Assembly: GCA_937998695.1 (NCBI GenBank)
Contig: CALLCO010000078.1
Span: 1-34,674 of the forward strand
Length of the DNA stretch: 34,674 nt
Source of the DNA: Candidatus Ozemibacteraceae bacterium
Lineage (GTDB): Bacteria; Muiribacteriota; Ozemobacteria; Ozemobacterales; Ozemobacteraceae
Reading direction: 5' to 3'
Within the stretch, counting starts at the first letter, position 1. Each line of letters begins with the position of its first letter. Of the stretch, positions 25,900 to 34,155 are shown piece by piece. The notes beneath the pieces are model-generated. The model did not search any database. It saw only the letters and a program-made list of their open reading frames with translations, and was not told where the DNA came from. The position numbers were made by a program, and so were the translations under genes.

Positions 25900-27438
25900 A
25901 TGAACCGTCGTCTGATGCTGATCCTGTCCCTGATGGTCCTGATGATAAGCGGTGCGGTGTGGGCCGCTTCCGCCCCCGCAGCCTCGTCGGCCGTTCCCGA
26001 CGCTGGGGCGAACATCGGGGTCGAGGAGTTCTTCGATCGTATCCAGTGCAATACCTTTGACCCGCAGGCCCTGGTCAGGTTCTTGCCGGAAAACGTGCCG
26101 GCCTGGTATGCCCGGTGGGCCATCATGGACAACGCCAAGTCGTCCATTGACACCACCTATTTCATTGTCGAGCAGGACATCTTCGGGCACAGCATGCTGG
26201 GCATGCTGCTCAAGAAGGCCCGCGAGGGGCTCAAGATCCGGATCATGCTCGACGCTCGCGGTACCAAGACCCTGACCCGCACCTTCTTCGGGCAGGATGT
26301 CATGCAGGAACTGAGCAAGTTCCCCAACGTGACGATCAAGACCTTCAACCCGGTCAGCTCCAACCTCTTGCAGGCCTTTGCCGACATCCGGAACATCGTG
26401 GCCAGCAACCACGACAAGATCCTGCTGGTCGACGATGAATACGTCATCACCGGGGGCCGCAACATTTCCAAGAACTATTTCGTCGATCCTCGCGATCTGC
26501 CGACCGTCTACCGTGATACCGACGTGCTGATCAAGAGCAAGATCGTGGCGAAGCAGACCAAGCAGGCCTTCGACGAGGAATTCGCCCAGCACAGCAACTT
26601 CAAGTTCAGCGGCGACCTGTTTGGCAACTGGAAGGACATGCACCGGGAGCTCGATCTCGCCTACCACTGCATGCGGCGCTATCTGCTCGGCCAGGGGCTG
26701 TTCCAGGTCGATCCGGCGAAATTTTCCAAGGACATGGTGGCGATCGTCGGGAAGTACAACAAGGAACTGGCGACCTACAAACACCTTCCGGGCTATGCGG
26801 CCTTCCGGCTGTTCGAGGGACAGCGGCCCATGGCCGCCCGGTTGCTCGACAAGCATTCCAAGAAGGGGTTCCGCAACGATATTACCTGGAACTTGATCTC
26901 CTTCTTCAACACCGCCAAGAGCGAGATCCTGATCCAGAACCCTTACGTCGTGCTTACCCCTGAAATGGAAGCCGCCATCAAGCGGGCCAGCAAGCGCGGC
27001 GTCAAGGTCATCATCCAGACCAACAGCCCGATGAGCAGCGACAGCCTGCTGACCCAGGCCATGTTCATCGGCGACTGGAAGAAGATCCTGGCAGAGAACC
27101 CGGGGCTGCGCATCTTCGCCTACAAGCTGACCAACAAGCTGCACTCCAAGGTTTTCGTCTTCGACCGCAAGGTGGCCGTCATCGGCACCTACAACATGGA
27201 TTTCATCAGCGAACAGGTCAATTCCGAGCAGGTGGCGGTCATCAAGTCACCCGCCTTTGCCACCCAGGTGGCCAAGAAGATCGAACAGGACATGGCCAAC
27301 TCGTTCGAATACAAGGTCAAAGTCGAGCCCAACGGCACCATCACGACCATTTTCGGGCCTGAGACCCATTCCGACCCGAAGGTGATGAGCCGCTTGCAGA
27401 TGCTCTTGAAGCTGGGCTGGCTGCGTCCTTTGATCTGA
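25900..27438 (+). CDS. Exported phospholipase-D-superfamily protein (two HKD motifs)
   Basis: 512 residues. A signal peptide (~1-24, AVWAASA) targets it to the periplasm. Both HxKx4D motifs are intact: His171-Lys173-Asp178 (followed by GGRN) and His415-Lys417-Asp422 (followed by GTYN), the arrangement of cardiolipin synthases, phospholipases D and related transphosphatidylases. The region between motifs (~200-340) is a larger insert than in cardiolipin synthase. The absence of N-terminal membrane spans makes a soluble periplasmic enzyme likely; the substrate could be phospholipid or, less likely, nucleic acid. AGGAGG (25887-25892) fixes the ATG; an upstream in-frame ATG at 25849 precedes the promoter. 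A strong hairpin follows the gene. Confidence 0.88.
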   Translation: MNRRLMLILSLMVLMISGAVWAASAPAASSAVPDAGANIGVEEFFDRIQCNTFDPQALVRFLPENVPAWYARWAIMDNAKSSIDTTYFIVEQDIFGHSMLGMLLKKAREGLKIRIMLDARGTKTLTRTFFGQDVMQELSKFPNVTIKTFNPVSSNLLQAFADIRNIVASNHDKILLVDDEYVITGGRNISKNYFVDPRDLPTVYRDTDVLIKSKIVAKQTKQAFDEEFAQHSNFKFSGDLFGNWKDMHRELDLAYHCMRRYLLGQGLFQVDPAKFSKDMVAIVGKYNKELATYKHLPGYAAFRLFEGQRPMAARLLDKHSKKGFRNDITWNLISFFNTAKSEILIQNPYVVLTPEMEAAIKRASKRGVKVIIQTNSPMSSDSLLTQAMFIGDWKKILAENPGLRIFAYKLTNKLHSKVFVFDRKVAVIGTYNMDFISEQVNSEQVAVIKSPAFATQVAKKIEQDMANSFEYKVKVEPNGTITTIFGPETHSDPKVMSRLQMLLKLGWLRPLI

Positions 27439-27567
27439 AGCATCGCATGTAACCGGCTTCCAGACAGCGAATCTCCCAGCCCCCCCTTTCTCACTGAAAG
27501 GGGGGATTCACGCAAATGGGCCTCCGGAGCGTTTCCAGACCGAGCGAAAAAAAACGAAAATTCCCCC
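27439..27567. other. Intergenic region before the sigma-28 promoter
   Basis: Holds the strong terminator hairpin (27481-27505) and an A-rich stretch with a run of eight A (27547-27554) leading to the sigma-28-type promoter. No gene is seen. Confidence 0.6.
27481..27505 (+). terminator. Strong terminator hairpin after the PLD-family gene
   Basis: CCCCCCTTTC-TCACT-GAAAGGGGGG is a perfect 10-bp stem with a 5-base loop, 43 bases after the stop codon. It lacks a following T run, but its strength and place make it a likely transcript end. Confidence 0.65.
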
Positions 27568-27594
27568 TAAAGTTTTTCCAAGATATGCCGATAC
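27568..27594 (+). promoter_or_regulatory. Near-consensus sigma-28 (FliA) promoter
   Basis: TAAAGTTT (27568-27575), then 11 bases, then GCCGATAC (27587-27594). The enteric FliA consensus is TAAAGTTT-N11-GCCGATAA, so 15 of 16 positions and the spacing match. Transcription should start near 27600, on the + strand, toward the octapeptide-repeat gene. It is the only such match I found in the intergenic regions. Confidence 0.8.
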
Positions 27595-27599
27595 CTTTA

Positions 27600-28021
27600 A
27601 AGAGGGCAAAGGATTGCCCGTAAAAGCCAAGGTTGATGGGCCAGTTTGTCCATCACCGCGAGGATGGATTTCGGAATGTGCATGGATGCCAGGGGAACTT
27701 CCTCCCTTTCGAACGCGCTGCAGGCTTGGCGCTGCTGGCTTCCCGATTTTCCTCGGAAGGTTTTGGGCGGGGCTGCTGGTTCAGTGGCATTGCGACTTGG
27801 TTTCAGGCGTAGAAAACCTTCGCCCTTTCCACCCAGGAGCACCTGTCACCCCATCCCCCCTGACTGCGGACATACTCCTGGAACAATCACCATGGGGAAA
27901 TTGATTCTTTTGGTCTATCCATCTTGGCTTGCCGATGGTCAAGGGGAAACCCTTAGCGATTTTGCTGTTGACCAGAGAAAATCAACCTGCGGGAATTCCG
28001 GCTCGCAAAAAGGGGATTGAC
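27600..28021 (+). other. Long leader between sigma-28 promoter and repeat gene
   Basis: About 420 bases with no convincing gene. The frame at 27646-28020 and others have no RBS, poor start codons and no recognisable content. If the sigma-28 promoter drives the repeat gene, this is an unusually long 5' UTR; a small RNA or an unrecognised short gene here is possible. Confidence 0.4.
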
Positions 28022-29401
28022 ATGTCTATCGTTATTGGTATGACCACCTCACAGATTGCGGCTTTAACCCCGACGCAAATTGCCAATCTGGGAACGGCCG
28101 ATTTCAAAGCGATGACGACGGCTCAGGTGGCTGCTTTGACCAGCAACCAGATCACTGCCATCGAAACCCGTGACCTGGTGGTTCTGAACTCCAGCCAGGT
28201 CCAAGCCATTCAGACGTATAACATTCAGCTGCTGACCGCCAACCAGGCCAAGGCCCTGACCACCGCCCAGGTGAAGGCGTTGACCGACACCCAGGTGAAG
28301 GCGTTGACGACAGCCAACCTGTCCTCCCTCTCGACGAGTCAAATTCAAGCTATCGATCCTTCCGATCTCACAGGGCTGACCACCGACCAGGTTGCTGCCT
28401 TCACCAGCAGCCAGAGTTCGGCATTCACCACCTCCCAGCTGGCGGCGCTGACCACCGCGCAGATTCAAGCTTTCGGCACCGAAGATATTCAAGCCCTCAC
28501 CACCTCTCAGGTGAAAGGTCTGACCTCGTCTCAGGTGGGGGCGTTGACGACCGCGCAGTTGGCGGCCATGGAGACCATCGACCTGGCGGCACTGAGCACC
28601 GCCCAGATCGTCGGCATGTCGACCGCCAATATCGCGGCGTTGACCACCGCCCAGGCGCAGGCGCTGACTTCGGCCCAGCTGAAGGCCCTGGGCAGCGACC
28701 AGATCAAGGCGTTCACCACCAGCGGGCTGGCGGCCCTGTCGACCACCGCCATCAAGGGCATCGACGGTTCCGATCTGGCCGCCCTGTCGACGACGCAGAT
28801 GGCTGCGGTCACGACCACGCAGATTGGTGCGCTCACCACCTCCCAACTTGGCTCTTTGACTACCTCCCAGATTCAGGCGATCGGTACCGCTGGCGTCAAA
28901 GCCCTGGCGACGTCCCAGATGTCCGCCTTGTCCACCGCGCAGATAGCCGCTCTGACCACCGCTCAAGTGGCTGCCCTGGAAACCCAGGATCTGGCGGCCC
29001 TTAGCTCGACTCAGGTGACCGGCTTCACCACGAGTCAGATCCAAGCAGGGTTCACGACGGCCCAGATCGTGGCGTTGACGACGAATCAATTCAAAGCCCT
29101 GCTAGCCTCTCAAATTGCCGCATTGACCACGCAACAAGTGCAGGCGATCGAGTCCCAGGATCTGCAAGCCCTCACATCTTCCCAGATCTCAGCCATGACG
29201 ACGTCGCAGATTCAGAATGGTTTGACCACCTCCCAGATCCCGGTGCTGAAAACGAGCCAGATACCCGCTCTGACCACGACGCAGATTCAGGCTTTGACCA
29301 CTCTGCAGATCAGCAACATGACTACAGCCCAGGTGCAAGCCCTCACGTCTTCCCAGATCGCCGCCATGTCCACGGCCCAGATTGCCGCTCTTCCCATCTG
29401 A
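28022..29401 (+). CDS. Thr/Ser-rich octapeptide-repeat solenoid protein
   Basis: 459 residues, of which nearly all are ~56 tandem octapeptides of the pattern [T/S]-[T/S]-x-Q-[I/V]-x-A-[L/M/F], such as TTAQIQAL. Two units carry an extra residue (ending AGF and NGL). At intervals a unit has Asp at position 4 in place of Gln (ETRDLVVL, DPSDLTGL, GTEDIQAL, ETIDLAAL, DGSDLAAL, ETQDLAAL), spaced 8, 5, 4, 8, 9 units, so a 17-unit (136-residue) block is repeated. There is no Cys, His or Trp and no signal peptide or membrane segment. ATG 28022 follows an AAAAGGGG RBS. Regular Leu/Ile at positions 5 and 8 implies a solenoid. Lies downstream of a sigma-28 promoter and before a GT41 glycosyltransferase. 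Function unknown. Confidence 0.85.
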   Translation: MSIVIGMTTSQIAALTPTQIANLGTADFKAMTTAQVAALTSNQITAIETRDLVVLNSSQVQAIQTYNIQLLTANQAKALTTAQVKALTDTQVKALTTANLSSLSTSQIQAIDPSDLTGLTTDQVAAFTSSQSSAFTTSQLAALTTAQIQAFGTEDIQALTTSQVKGLTSSQVGALTTAQLAAMETIDLAALSTAQIVGMSTANIAALTTAQAQALTSAQLKALGSDQIKAFTTSGLAALSTTAIKGIDGSDLAALSTTQMAAVTTTQIGALTTSQLGSLTTSQIQAIGTAGVKALATSQMSALSTAQIAALTTAQVAALETQDLAALSSTQVTGFTTSQIQAGFTTAQIVALTTNQFKALLASQIAALTTQQVQAIESQDLQALTSSQISAMTTSQIQNGLTTSQIPVLKTSQIPALTTTQIQALTTLQISNMTTAQVQALTSSQIAAMSTAQIAALPI

Positions 29402-29445
29402 GAAAGCATTGAGTCTGGCGACATATCGTGGATGGACTCGGCGAT

Positions 29446-29470
29446 GACAACCCCCGACCAGGGGGTTGTC
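29446..29470 (+). terminator. Hairpin between the repeat gene and the GT41 gene
   Basis: GACAACCCCC-GACCA-GGGGGTTGTC is a perfect 10-bp stem with a 5-base loop, 44 bases after the repeat gene and ending 13 bases before the glycosyltransferase start. No T run follows. It may end or attenuate the transcript, or occlude the downstream start. Confidence 0.55.
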
Positions 29471-29483
29471 GTGCCTATCGCGG

Positions 29484-31307
29484 ATGCAGGAAATGGAAGG
29501 GGAGATCGCGGAACTGCCTGCTCTTCTCCGCCGAGCTTGGCAGCGGCAACTGAGCCTAACGGCGCTGATCGAAGCTGCTCAGAGTCTGGAGCAGGCTGGG
29601 CAGCACGTGCCGGCCATCATCTTGTATCAGACCTGGCTGCAACGCGGTGGTTCGCCCATGGCCCATATCGCCTGGTACAACCTCGGAGTTCTGCGCTTCA
29701 CTCTGGGAGATTGGCCTGGGGCACAGGAAGCTTATCTTGAGGCGCTGCGGGTCGCCCCCGACTTCTGGCAGGCTCGATTCAATCTTGGGCTGACGTACGA
29801 ACGCTTGGGAAGAATTCCCGAGGCTTTGTCCGAGTGGGAGCGAATAATCGACGCCGGGGATTCCTTGGGCTCCGAGCATGGGGACCTTTTCAAGACCACT
29901 CTCAACAACGTGGGACGTGTCCTTGAAGATCGGCAGCAACCCATGCGGGCCATGGTTGCCCTCACCCGGAGCCTGCTGCTCGATCCCCGGCAGGCCGACG
30001 TCCTCCACCATTGGATCTACCTTCGAGAGAAGATCTGTGCCTGGCCGGTGATCTCCCCTCTTCCTCGCCTCAATTCTGCGCAGGCCCAAGACAAGGTGTC
30101 GGCTCTGGCCCTCCTCAGCCTGACCGACGACCCACAGGCCCAGTTGGCGGCCGCCTGCCGCTATGTGCAGGCCAAGTTCCCGACCCCCGTGTCGCCACTG
30201 CCGGTGGTTTCCCCCTATCATCACCCCCGGATCAGGGTCGGATATTGCTCCTCGGATTTTTGCCTCCATCCAGTTGCCATGCTGACCGTGGAGATGTTCG
30301 AGCTCCATGATCGCGAACGCTTTGCCGTGCATGGGTTCTGCTGGACAACGGTGGGTGACTCTCCATTGCGGCAGCGGGTGATCAAGGCGATGGACCATTT
30401 CACCCTGATTGGGGAACTGTCGGATGAAGAAGCCGCTCGCCAGATTCGGGCACAGGAGATCGACATCTTGGTCGATCTGCATGGGCAGACCCTCGGGGCG
30501 CGGCCGCGCTTGCTGGCCTTGCGGCCGGCCCCGATCCAGCTCACCTATTTGGGACTGCCGGCCACCACCGCGTTTCCCTGGATCGATCACGTCATCGCCG
30601 ATCGTTTTGTCCTGCCACCTGAATTGGTGCCATATTTCACGGAAAAGCCCCTCTACATGCCTGAGGTGTTTCAGGTCAGCGACCGACATCGCCGGCCAAG
30701 CGCCGTCCCTTCCCGCCTTGAATGTGGACTGCCGGCCGAGGGGTTCGTCTTCTGCTGTTTCAACAACCCAACCAAGATCACGCCCGAGATGTTTTCTGTC
30801 TGGATGCGCATTCTCACGCGGGTGCCCAACAGCGTGCTGTGGCTGTATGTCGATGACGAGTGGGCGGCAATCCATTTGCGCCAAGAAGCCGCGGTTCGGG
30901 GGGTGAATCCCGATCGCTTGGTATTTGCGCCTCGCGTTCTCCCCGAAGCGTATCTGGCCAGATACCAGGTGGCCGATCTGTTCCTCGATACCTTCCCGTT
31001 CAATGCCGGAACCACGGCCAACGATGCCCTGTGGATGGGCTGTCCGGTGCTGACTCGCAGTGGTCGAGCGTTTGCTTCGCGAATGGCCGGGGCATTGCTG
31101 ACCGCAGCCGGCCTACCGGAACTGATCACCTGGAACTTTGCCGACTATGAAGAGCGCGCGGTGGCTTTGGCCCATGACCCTCCGCAAATTTTGGCTCTAA
31201 GAGCGCATCTCCAGCAGGTGCGCGACCATGGCGTTCTCTTCGACACCCCTCGCTTCGTTCGGCATCTCGAAGCCCGTTATTCGCGGTTGGTAGCCGAACT
31301 GGGTTGA
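29484..31307 (+). CDS. TPR-containing GT41 glycosyltransferase (O-GlcNAc-transferase/SPINDLY-like)
   Basis: 607 residues. The N-terminal ~175 residues contain TPR-like helices (YNLGVLRFTLGDWPGAQEAY at ~65-84, FNLGLTYERLGRIPEALSEW at ~99-118). The catalytic part follows: RVGYCSSDFCLHPVAML (251-267, with the conserved His262), DILVDLHGQTLGARP (327-341), RPAPIQLTYLGLPATT (347-362), CCFNNPTKITPE (424-435, Lys431) and DTFPFNAGTTANDALWMGCPVLT (502-524). GT41 enzymes move a sugar from a nucleotide donor to Ser/Thr in protein; bacterial ones often modify flagellin or adhesins. Donor (GlcNAc, GDP-fucose or other) is not readable. The start is uncertain: ATG 29484 or 29493, neither with a good RBS; an in-frame TTG at 29466 is inside the hairpin. 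Confidence 0.9.
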   Translation: MQEMEGEIAELPALLRRAWQRQLSLTALIEAAQSLEQAGQHVPAIILYQTWLQRGGSPMAHIAWYNLGVLRFTLGDWPGAQEAYLEALRVAPDFWQARFNLGLTYERLGRIPEALSEWERIIDAGDSLGSEHGDLFKTTLNNVGRVLEDRQQPMRAMVALTRSLLLDPRQADVLHHWIYLREKICAWPVISPLPRLNSAQAQDKVSALALLSLTDDPQAQLAAACRYVQAKFPTPVSPLPVVSPYHHPRIRVGYCSSDFCLHPVAMLTVEMFELHDRERFAVHGFCWTTVGDSPLRQRVIKAMDHFTLIGELSDEEAARQIRAQEIDILVDLHGQTLGARPRLLALRPAPIQLTYLGLPATTAFPWIDHVIADRFVLPPELVPYFTEKPLYMPEVFQVSDRHRRPSAVPSRLECGLPAEGFVFCCFNNPTKITPEMFSVWMRILTRVPNSVLWLYVDDEWAAIHLRQEAAVRGVNPDRLVFAPRVLPEAYLARYQVADLFLDTFPFNAGTTANDALWMGCPVLTRSGRAFASRMAGALLTAAGLPELITWNFADYEERAVALAHDPPQILALRAHLQQVRDHGVLFDTPRFVRHLEARYSRLVAELG

Positions 31308-31362
31308 CCCAACGCATCCTTGCCCGAGCCGCTACCGGGTGGCTGTCCATCTCTGGTGGCAG

Positions 31363-32244
31363 TCATCCGATAACGGCCTGCGGGTTTTCCCGCAGAGTCC
31401 GTGCCACCGCCTGGACCATGTCCTGGCGGAGCCGAGTGAAGCAATCGAGAAAGAAGGGATCTCCGCTGGCGGCAAATTGCCGCTTGCACCAGTTGGCAAG
31501 GGGAATCAACCCCGCGGCATGGAAGGTGCGTCGCTGCAGTTCCGGCCAGGAATATTCCCACGCGGCCGTGGCGAACTCGGGATGCAGATGGAGGAAAACC
31601 GAAAACAAGCGCTCTACCAGATACGGAATCACCGGCAGAATCTGGAGGTGGTCAGGGTCGCTGCCAGAGGCGAAGCGAGGCTGCCAGAAAGGATCGCCTG
31701 GTTCCTCCCGCCGGGATTCCAAGAAGGAGAAGATCGGTTCCATGAAGGTAAAATAGGCTTCCCAGAAGGGGCGGCGGGCGACCCAGTAGTTGCAGAATGC
31801 CGTGCTCAGATGGTGATCGACGCTGGCGGCGAGGTCGATGCGATAGCCGAGACTGTCCAGAAGGGTCTGCGCGAGGGTGGTCAATCCAGGATGCCAGGCT
31901 TCTCCCTGTTCCCAGACGTTTCGATAGAAGGCCACCTGAAACACCGCCGGGCTGAACAGGTAGCAGTCGGCGGTTGGGTGGGCACGCAGGAATCCCAGGA
32001 TCTGGTGCGCATCGAGGCCGAGTTTCTCTTTGACCCTCCAACTGAAGAAGCCGGTCAGATCACCGAAAAACCGTTCCGGGTCCTGGTGGGCCTGACGCAT
32101 GACCCAATACTCGCACCATTCCGGGCGGGGGTTGGCGCAGTTGTCCCAGGGGAGCATGCCCGGATCGAGATAGGGCCGTTGGTCCTCACGATAGAAGATC
32201 TGGTGAAGGCGAATCCCCGCGGAGCCGTCAAGAGACGCGGACAT
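31363..32244 (-). CDS. Uncharacterised protein of glycosylation-locus type
   Basis: 293 residues, cytoplasmic by the absence of signal or membrane segments. It opens with IRLHQIFYREDQRPYLDPGM and continues LPWDN...NPRPEWCEYWVMR; this beginning recalls conserved unknown proteins I have seen in glycan gene clusters, but I cannot name the family. It is rich in Trp, Phe, Tyr and His (e.g. CNYWVARRPFWEAYFTFMEPIF), suggestive of a sugar-binding or glycosyltransferase-like fold. The ATG at 32244 overlaps the end of the upstream methyltransferase gene by 17 bases, so it is the third gene of a - strand operon. It ends 55 bases from the convergent GT41 gene. Confidence 0.75.
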   Translation of the reverse strand: MSASLDGSAGIRLHQIFYREDQRPYLDPGMLPWDNCANPRPEWCEYWVMRQAHQDPERFFGDLTGFFSWRVKEKLGLDAHQILGFLRAHPTADCYLFSPAVFQVAFYRNVWEQGEAWHPGLTTLAQTLLDSLGYRIDLAASVDHHLSTAFCNYWVARRPFWEAYFTFMEPIFSFLESRREEPGDPFWQPRFASGSDPDHLQILPVIPYLVERLFSVFLHLHPEFATAAWEYSWPELQRRTFHAAGLIPLANWCKRQFAASGDPFFLDCFTRLRQDMVQAVARTLRENPQAVIG

Positions 32245-32935
32245 GGTTGGCGATCACTTGATCGATCAGGGCCAGCTTTTTCTGATCTTCATTCAAGGCA
32301 CTTGGGTTCAGAATGTTTTCTGTTCCCGCCCGCCGGCCATTCTCGAAATCCGTTTTGGTATCGAGAATGCGGTGGGGAAAAGCAGTCACGTGCGCTTCGT
32401 CACGCAAGAACACGGCCACGAAGTCGTTCCATTGGTCGAAGATCTGCTGACTGGGCTGCTGGCGACTGATATATGATTCCAGCAGCAGGACAGGCATGCC
32501 ATGCCGGCGAGCCCACGTCGTCAGGGCCAGACCGCTGTCGGGGAAGAACCGCCAACAGTCCAATGGATAGCGATGAATCATCCCGTTGGAGGGGGCGTTG
32601 AGATAGAACACGCCGCGGGGTTTCAGCACCCGCATGATTTCCAGGAAGCTTACCCAGAACAGTTCCGAATGTTCGAAACAGGAACTGGAGACAACAATGT
32701 CGGCGGTGCCGTCGGGGAAGGGCAGGACATAGGGATCGGTCAATACCACATCGACTCCTGGTCCGGTTACGAAATCCACGCCAACATACCGAAAGGTCGA
32801 TGGGCAGACCTCTTTGAGTGAGCCATTGACATTCTGGGCGCCGATGTCCAAGACCAGAACCTCGGGCAAATCGGCAAAGGCGGACCGATACGTGTCGAAA
32901 AACTGTTTGCCGTTGAGCATGGCGGAAGGGTGCAT
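32228..32935 (-). CDS. Class I SAM-dependent methyltransferase
   Basis: 235 residues from ATG 32935, which has GGAGG 8 bases upstream. The Rossmann motif I is VLVLDIGAQNVNGS (26-39), the acidic end of strand 2 is VGVDF (51-55), and the post-motif region reads VVSSSCFEHSELFW and MRVLKPRGVFYLNAP (~81-115), as in the Methyltransf_11 type. Motif I lacks the usual GxGxG, having GAQNVNG. The substrate is unknown; the adjacent glycosylation genes make a sugar or nucleotide-sugar plausible. It starts 22 bases after the preceding methyltransferase and overlaps the next gene, so the three form an operon. Confidence 0.85.
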   Translation of the reverse strand: MHPSAMLNGKQFFDTYRSAFADLPEVLVLDIGAQNVNGSLKEVCPSTFRYVGVDFVTGPGVDVVLTDPYVLPFPDGTADIVVSSSCFEHSELFWVSFLEIMRVLKPRGVFYLNAPSNGMIHRYPLDCWRFFPDSGLALTTWARRHGMPVLLLESYISRQQPSQQIFDQWNDFVAVFLRDEAHVTAFPHRILDTKTDFENGRRAGTENILNPSALNEDQKKLALIDQVIANHVRVS

Positions 32936-32957
32936 CGAATGACCTCCGATGGGCGGT

Positions 32958-33680
32958 TCAGGTGGGAGAGCTGCGGAGAGCGGGACCGTTCCACCGCCCG
33001 GGCTGGCGGGCCAGAAAGGCCGTGGCGGCTGGAAAGGCAACGGTAAGGATGGTGACTTCGGCAAAACCGGCGGCCAAGAGGCAGGTCCAGGCGTCGGCGC
33101 CGAATTCGGTCTGCACCATGAAATCACCGGCGGAGGTGGTGGCGGTGCCGTGGTAGCTCGGGCTCAGCCCCTGACGTGAGCGGGTCAGACGCCCGATCAC
33201 GACAGGAACGGTGTAGCAGAGAGCTCCTCCGGGTTTGAGGACGCGTCGGCATTCCGTCAACGCATGGATCGGGTGGGGCACATGTTCGAGGGTATCGGAA
33301 TGTACGACCAGATCGAACCTGCCATCAGGAAAGGGAAGCTGGTGCATGTCCACCTGCGGATAGGTGACAAGGTGATGGCCGCGACACTGTCGCAAGGTTG
33401 GGGTCAGGCTGCCCGCTTCGTTAATTTCGAGGAGCTGGAGATCGGTGCCGGGCGATGCCGCCAGCGCTTCGCGTAGCACCAGCTCCGTGTCCAGGAACCG
33501 GCGGATGGCGTTGGCCAACGCGATCGAGCGCAGATTGGCACGGCACTGCAGGCAGATCTCTCCCTGTTGCCGATTGATGTAATCGACTTCGTACGGAGAA
33601 AGCTGCCAATCGGTGATGAGCTGGGGCCATAAGACAGGAAAGCGGACGAACGCCGTGCCGCCGCAGACTCCGCACTCCAT
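32958..33680 (-). CDS. Class I methyltransferase with N-terminal zinc-ribbon
   Basis: 240 residues from ATG 33680 (GGAGG 8 bases upstream); the frame is open further upstream without an RBS. Cys3-Cys6 and Cys43-Cys46 form a CxxC...CxxC zinc site, a layout often seen in sugar-type methyltransferases of glycan clusters. The catalytic domain has LQLLEINEAGSL (81-92, a degenerate motif I), the FPDGRFDLVVHSDTLEHV segment (117-134) and RVLKPGGALCYTVP (146-159). It is the first gene of the three-gene - strand operon. Which sugar it methylates cannot be read. Confidence 0.83.
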   Translation of the reverse strand: MECGVCGGTAFVRFPVLWPQLITDWQLSPYEVDYINRQQGEICLQCRANLRSIALANAIRRFLDTELVLREALAASPGTDLQLLEINEAGSLTPTLRQCRGHHLVTYPQVDMHQLPFPDGRFDLVVHSDTLEHVPHPIHALTECRRVLKPGGALCYTVPVVIGRLTRSRQGLSPSYHGTATTSAGDFMVQTEFGADAWTCLLAAGFAEVTILTVAFPAATAFLARQPGRWNGPALRSSPT

Positions 33681-33852
33681 CAGGGGTACCTCCGCTTTTT
33701 CTTCGTTGAGCGTGTTGCATGAACACTCCAAACAGCCCGAGGGTATTTGGGTCATCGGGTTGAAGCGTATCTTTTCGAAGTGGGGGTGAAACGATGGACA
33801 TATTCAGGCTCCCTGCAGGTTGCTCCCAAACCAATCGCCCTGGAGGCCGAAC

Positions 33853-34119
33853 ATGTTTTTAAGCATCTTGCACCACGGATGGGGTCTGGGCGGCTATGAG
33901 TACCTCTCCACCAGGGATGAACAAGGCGCCATGATCTTCTGTGTTCGAGCCAAAGCCCAAACGGTCTGCTGTCCTGAATGCGGGCGGGAGCACGTGGGTT
34001 TCCGTGGCGGGAAGGTCCGACGGTTCCGGGCTCTTCCCATTGGAAACAAGCCAGTCTTTATCGAGGCATGGGTTCAGCGTGTCTTTTGGGAGGACTGCAA
34101 GATTGTGGCCGGTGTGGGG
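33853..34119 (+). pseudogene. Truncated ISL3-family transposase remnant
   Basis: The 89 residues from ATG 33853 (GGAGG upstream) resemble the N-terminal zinc-binding region of ISL3-family transposases (IS204/IS1001/IS1096/IS1165 type): VCCPECGREH (38-47) then RRFRALPIGNKPVFIEAWVQRVFW. The family is usually 400 or more residues; here similarity stops near 34110, although the frame runs on to 34224 with unrelated sequence that overlaps the DUF5672 gene. No DDE catalytic domain and no matching terminal repeats were found. It is a decayed fragment within the glycosylation region and marks past rearrangement. Confidence 0.65.
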
Positions 34120-34155
34120 TCCCGTTGGCCGGGGCAGCCTGCTGGCGGGCCGTTT

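Noticed and set aside
27646-28020. Open frame of 124 residues in the leader of the repeat gene
   Set aside because: TTG start without RBS, no recognisable sequence, and codon content unlike neighbouring genes.
28064-29089. 341-residue minus-strand frame opposite the repeat gene
   Set aside because: It is repetitive only because it is the antisense of the octapeptide repeats; no RBS or start context supports it.
28022-29401. CRISPR-like or DNA-level tandem repeat
   Set aside because: The 24-base periodicity is due to the octapeptide coding; the units vary in DNA sequence and there are no spacers.
29466-29483. TTG at 29466 as the GT41 start
   Set aside because: It lies in the 3' arm of a 10-bp hairpin and has no usable ribosome-binding site spacing.
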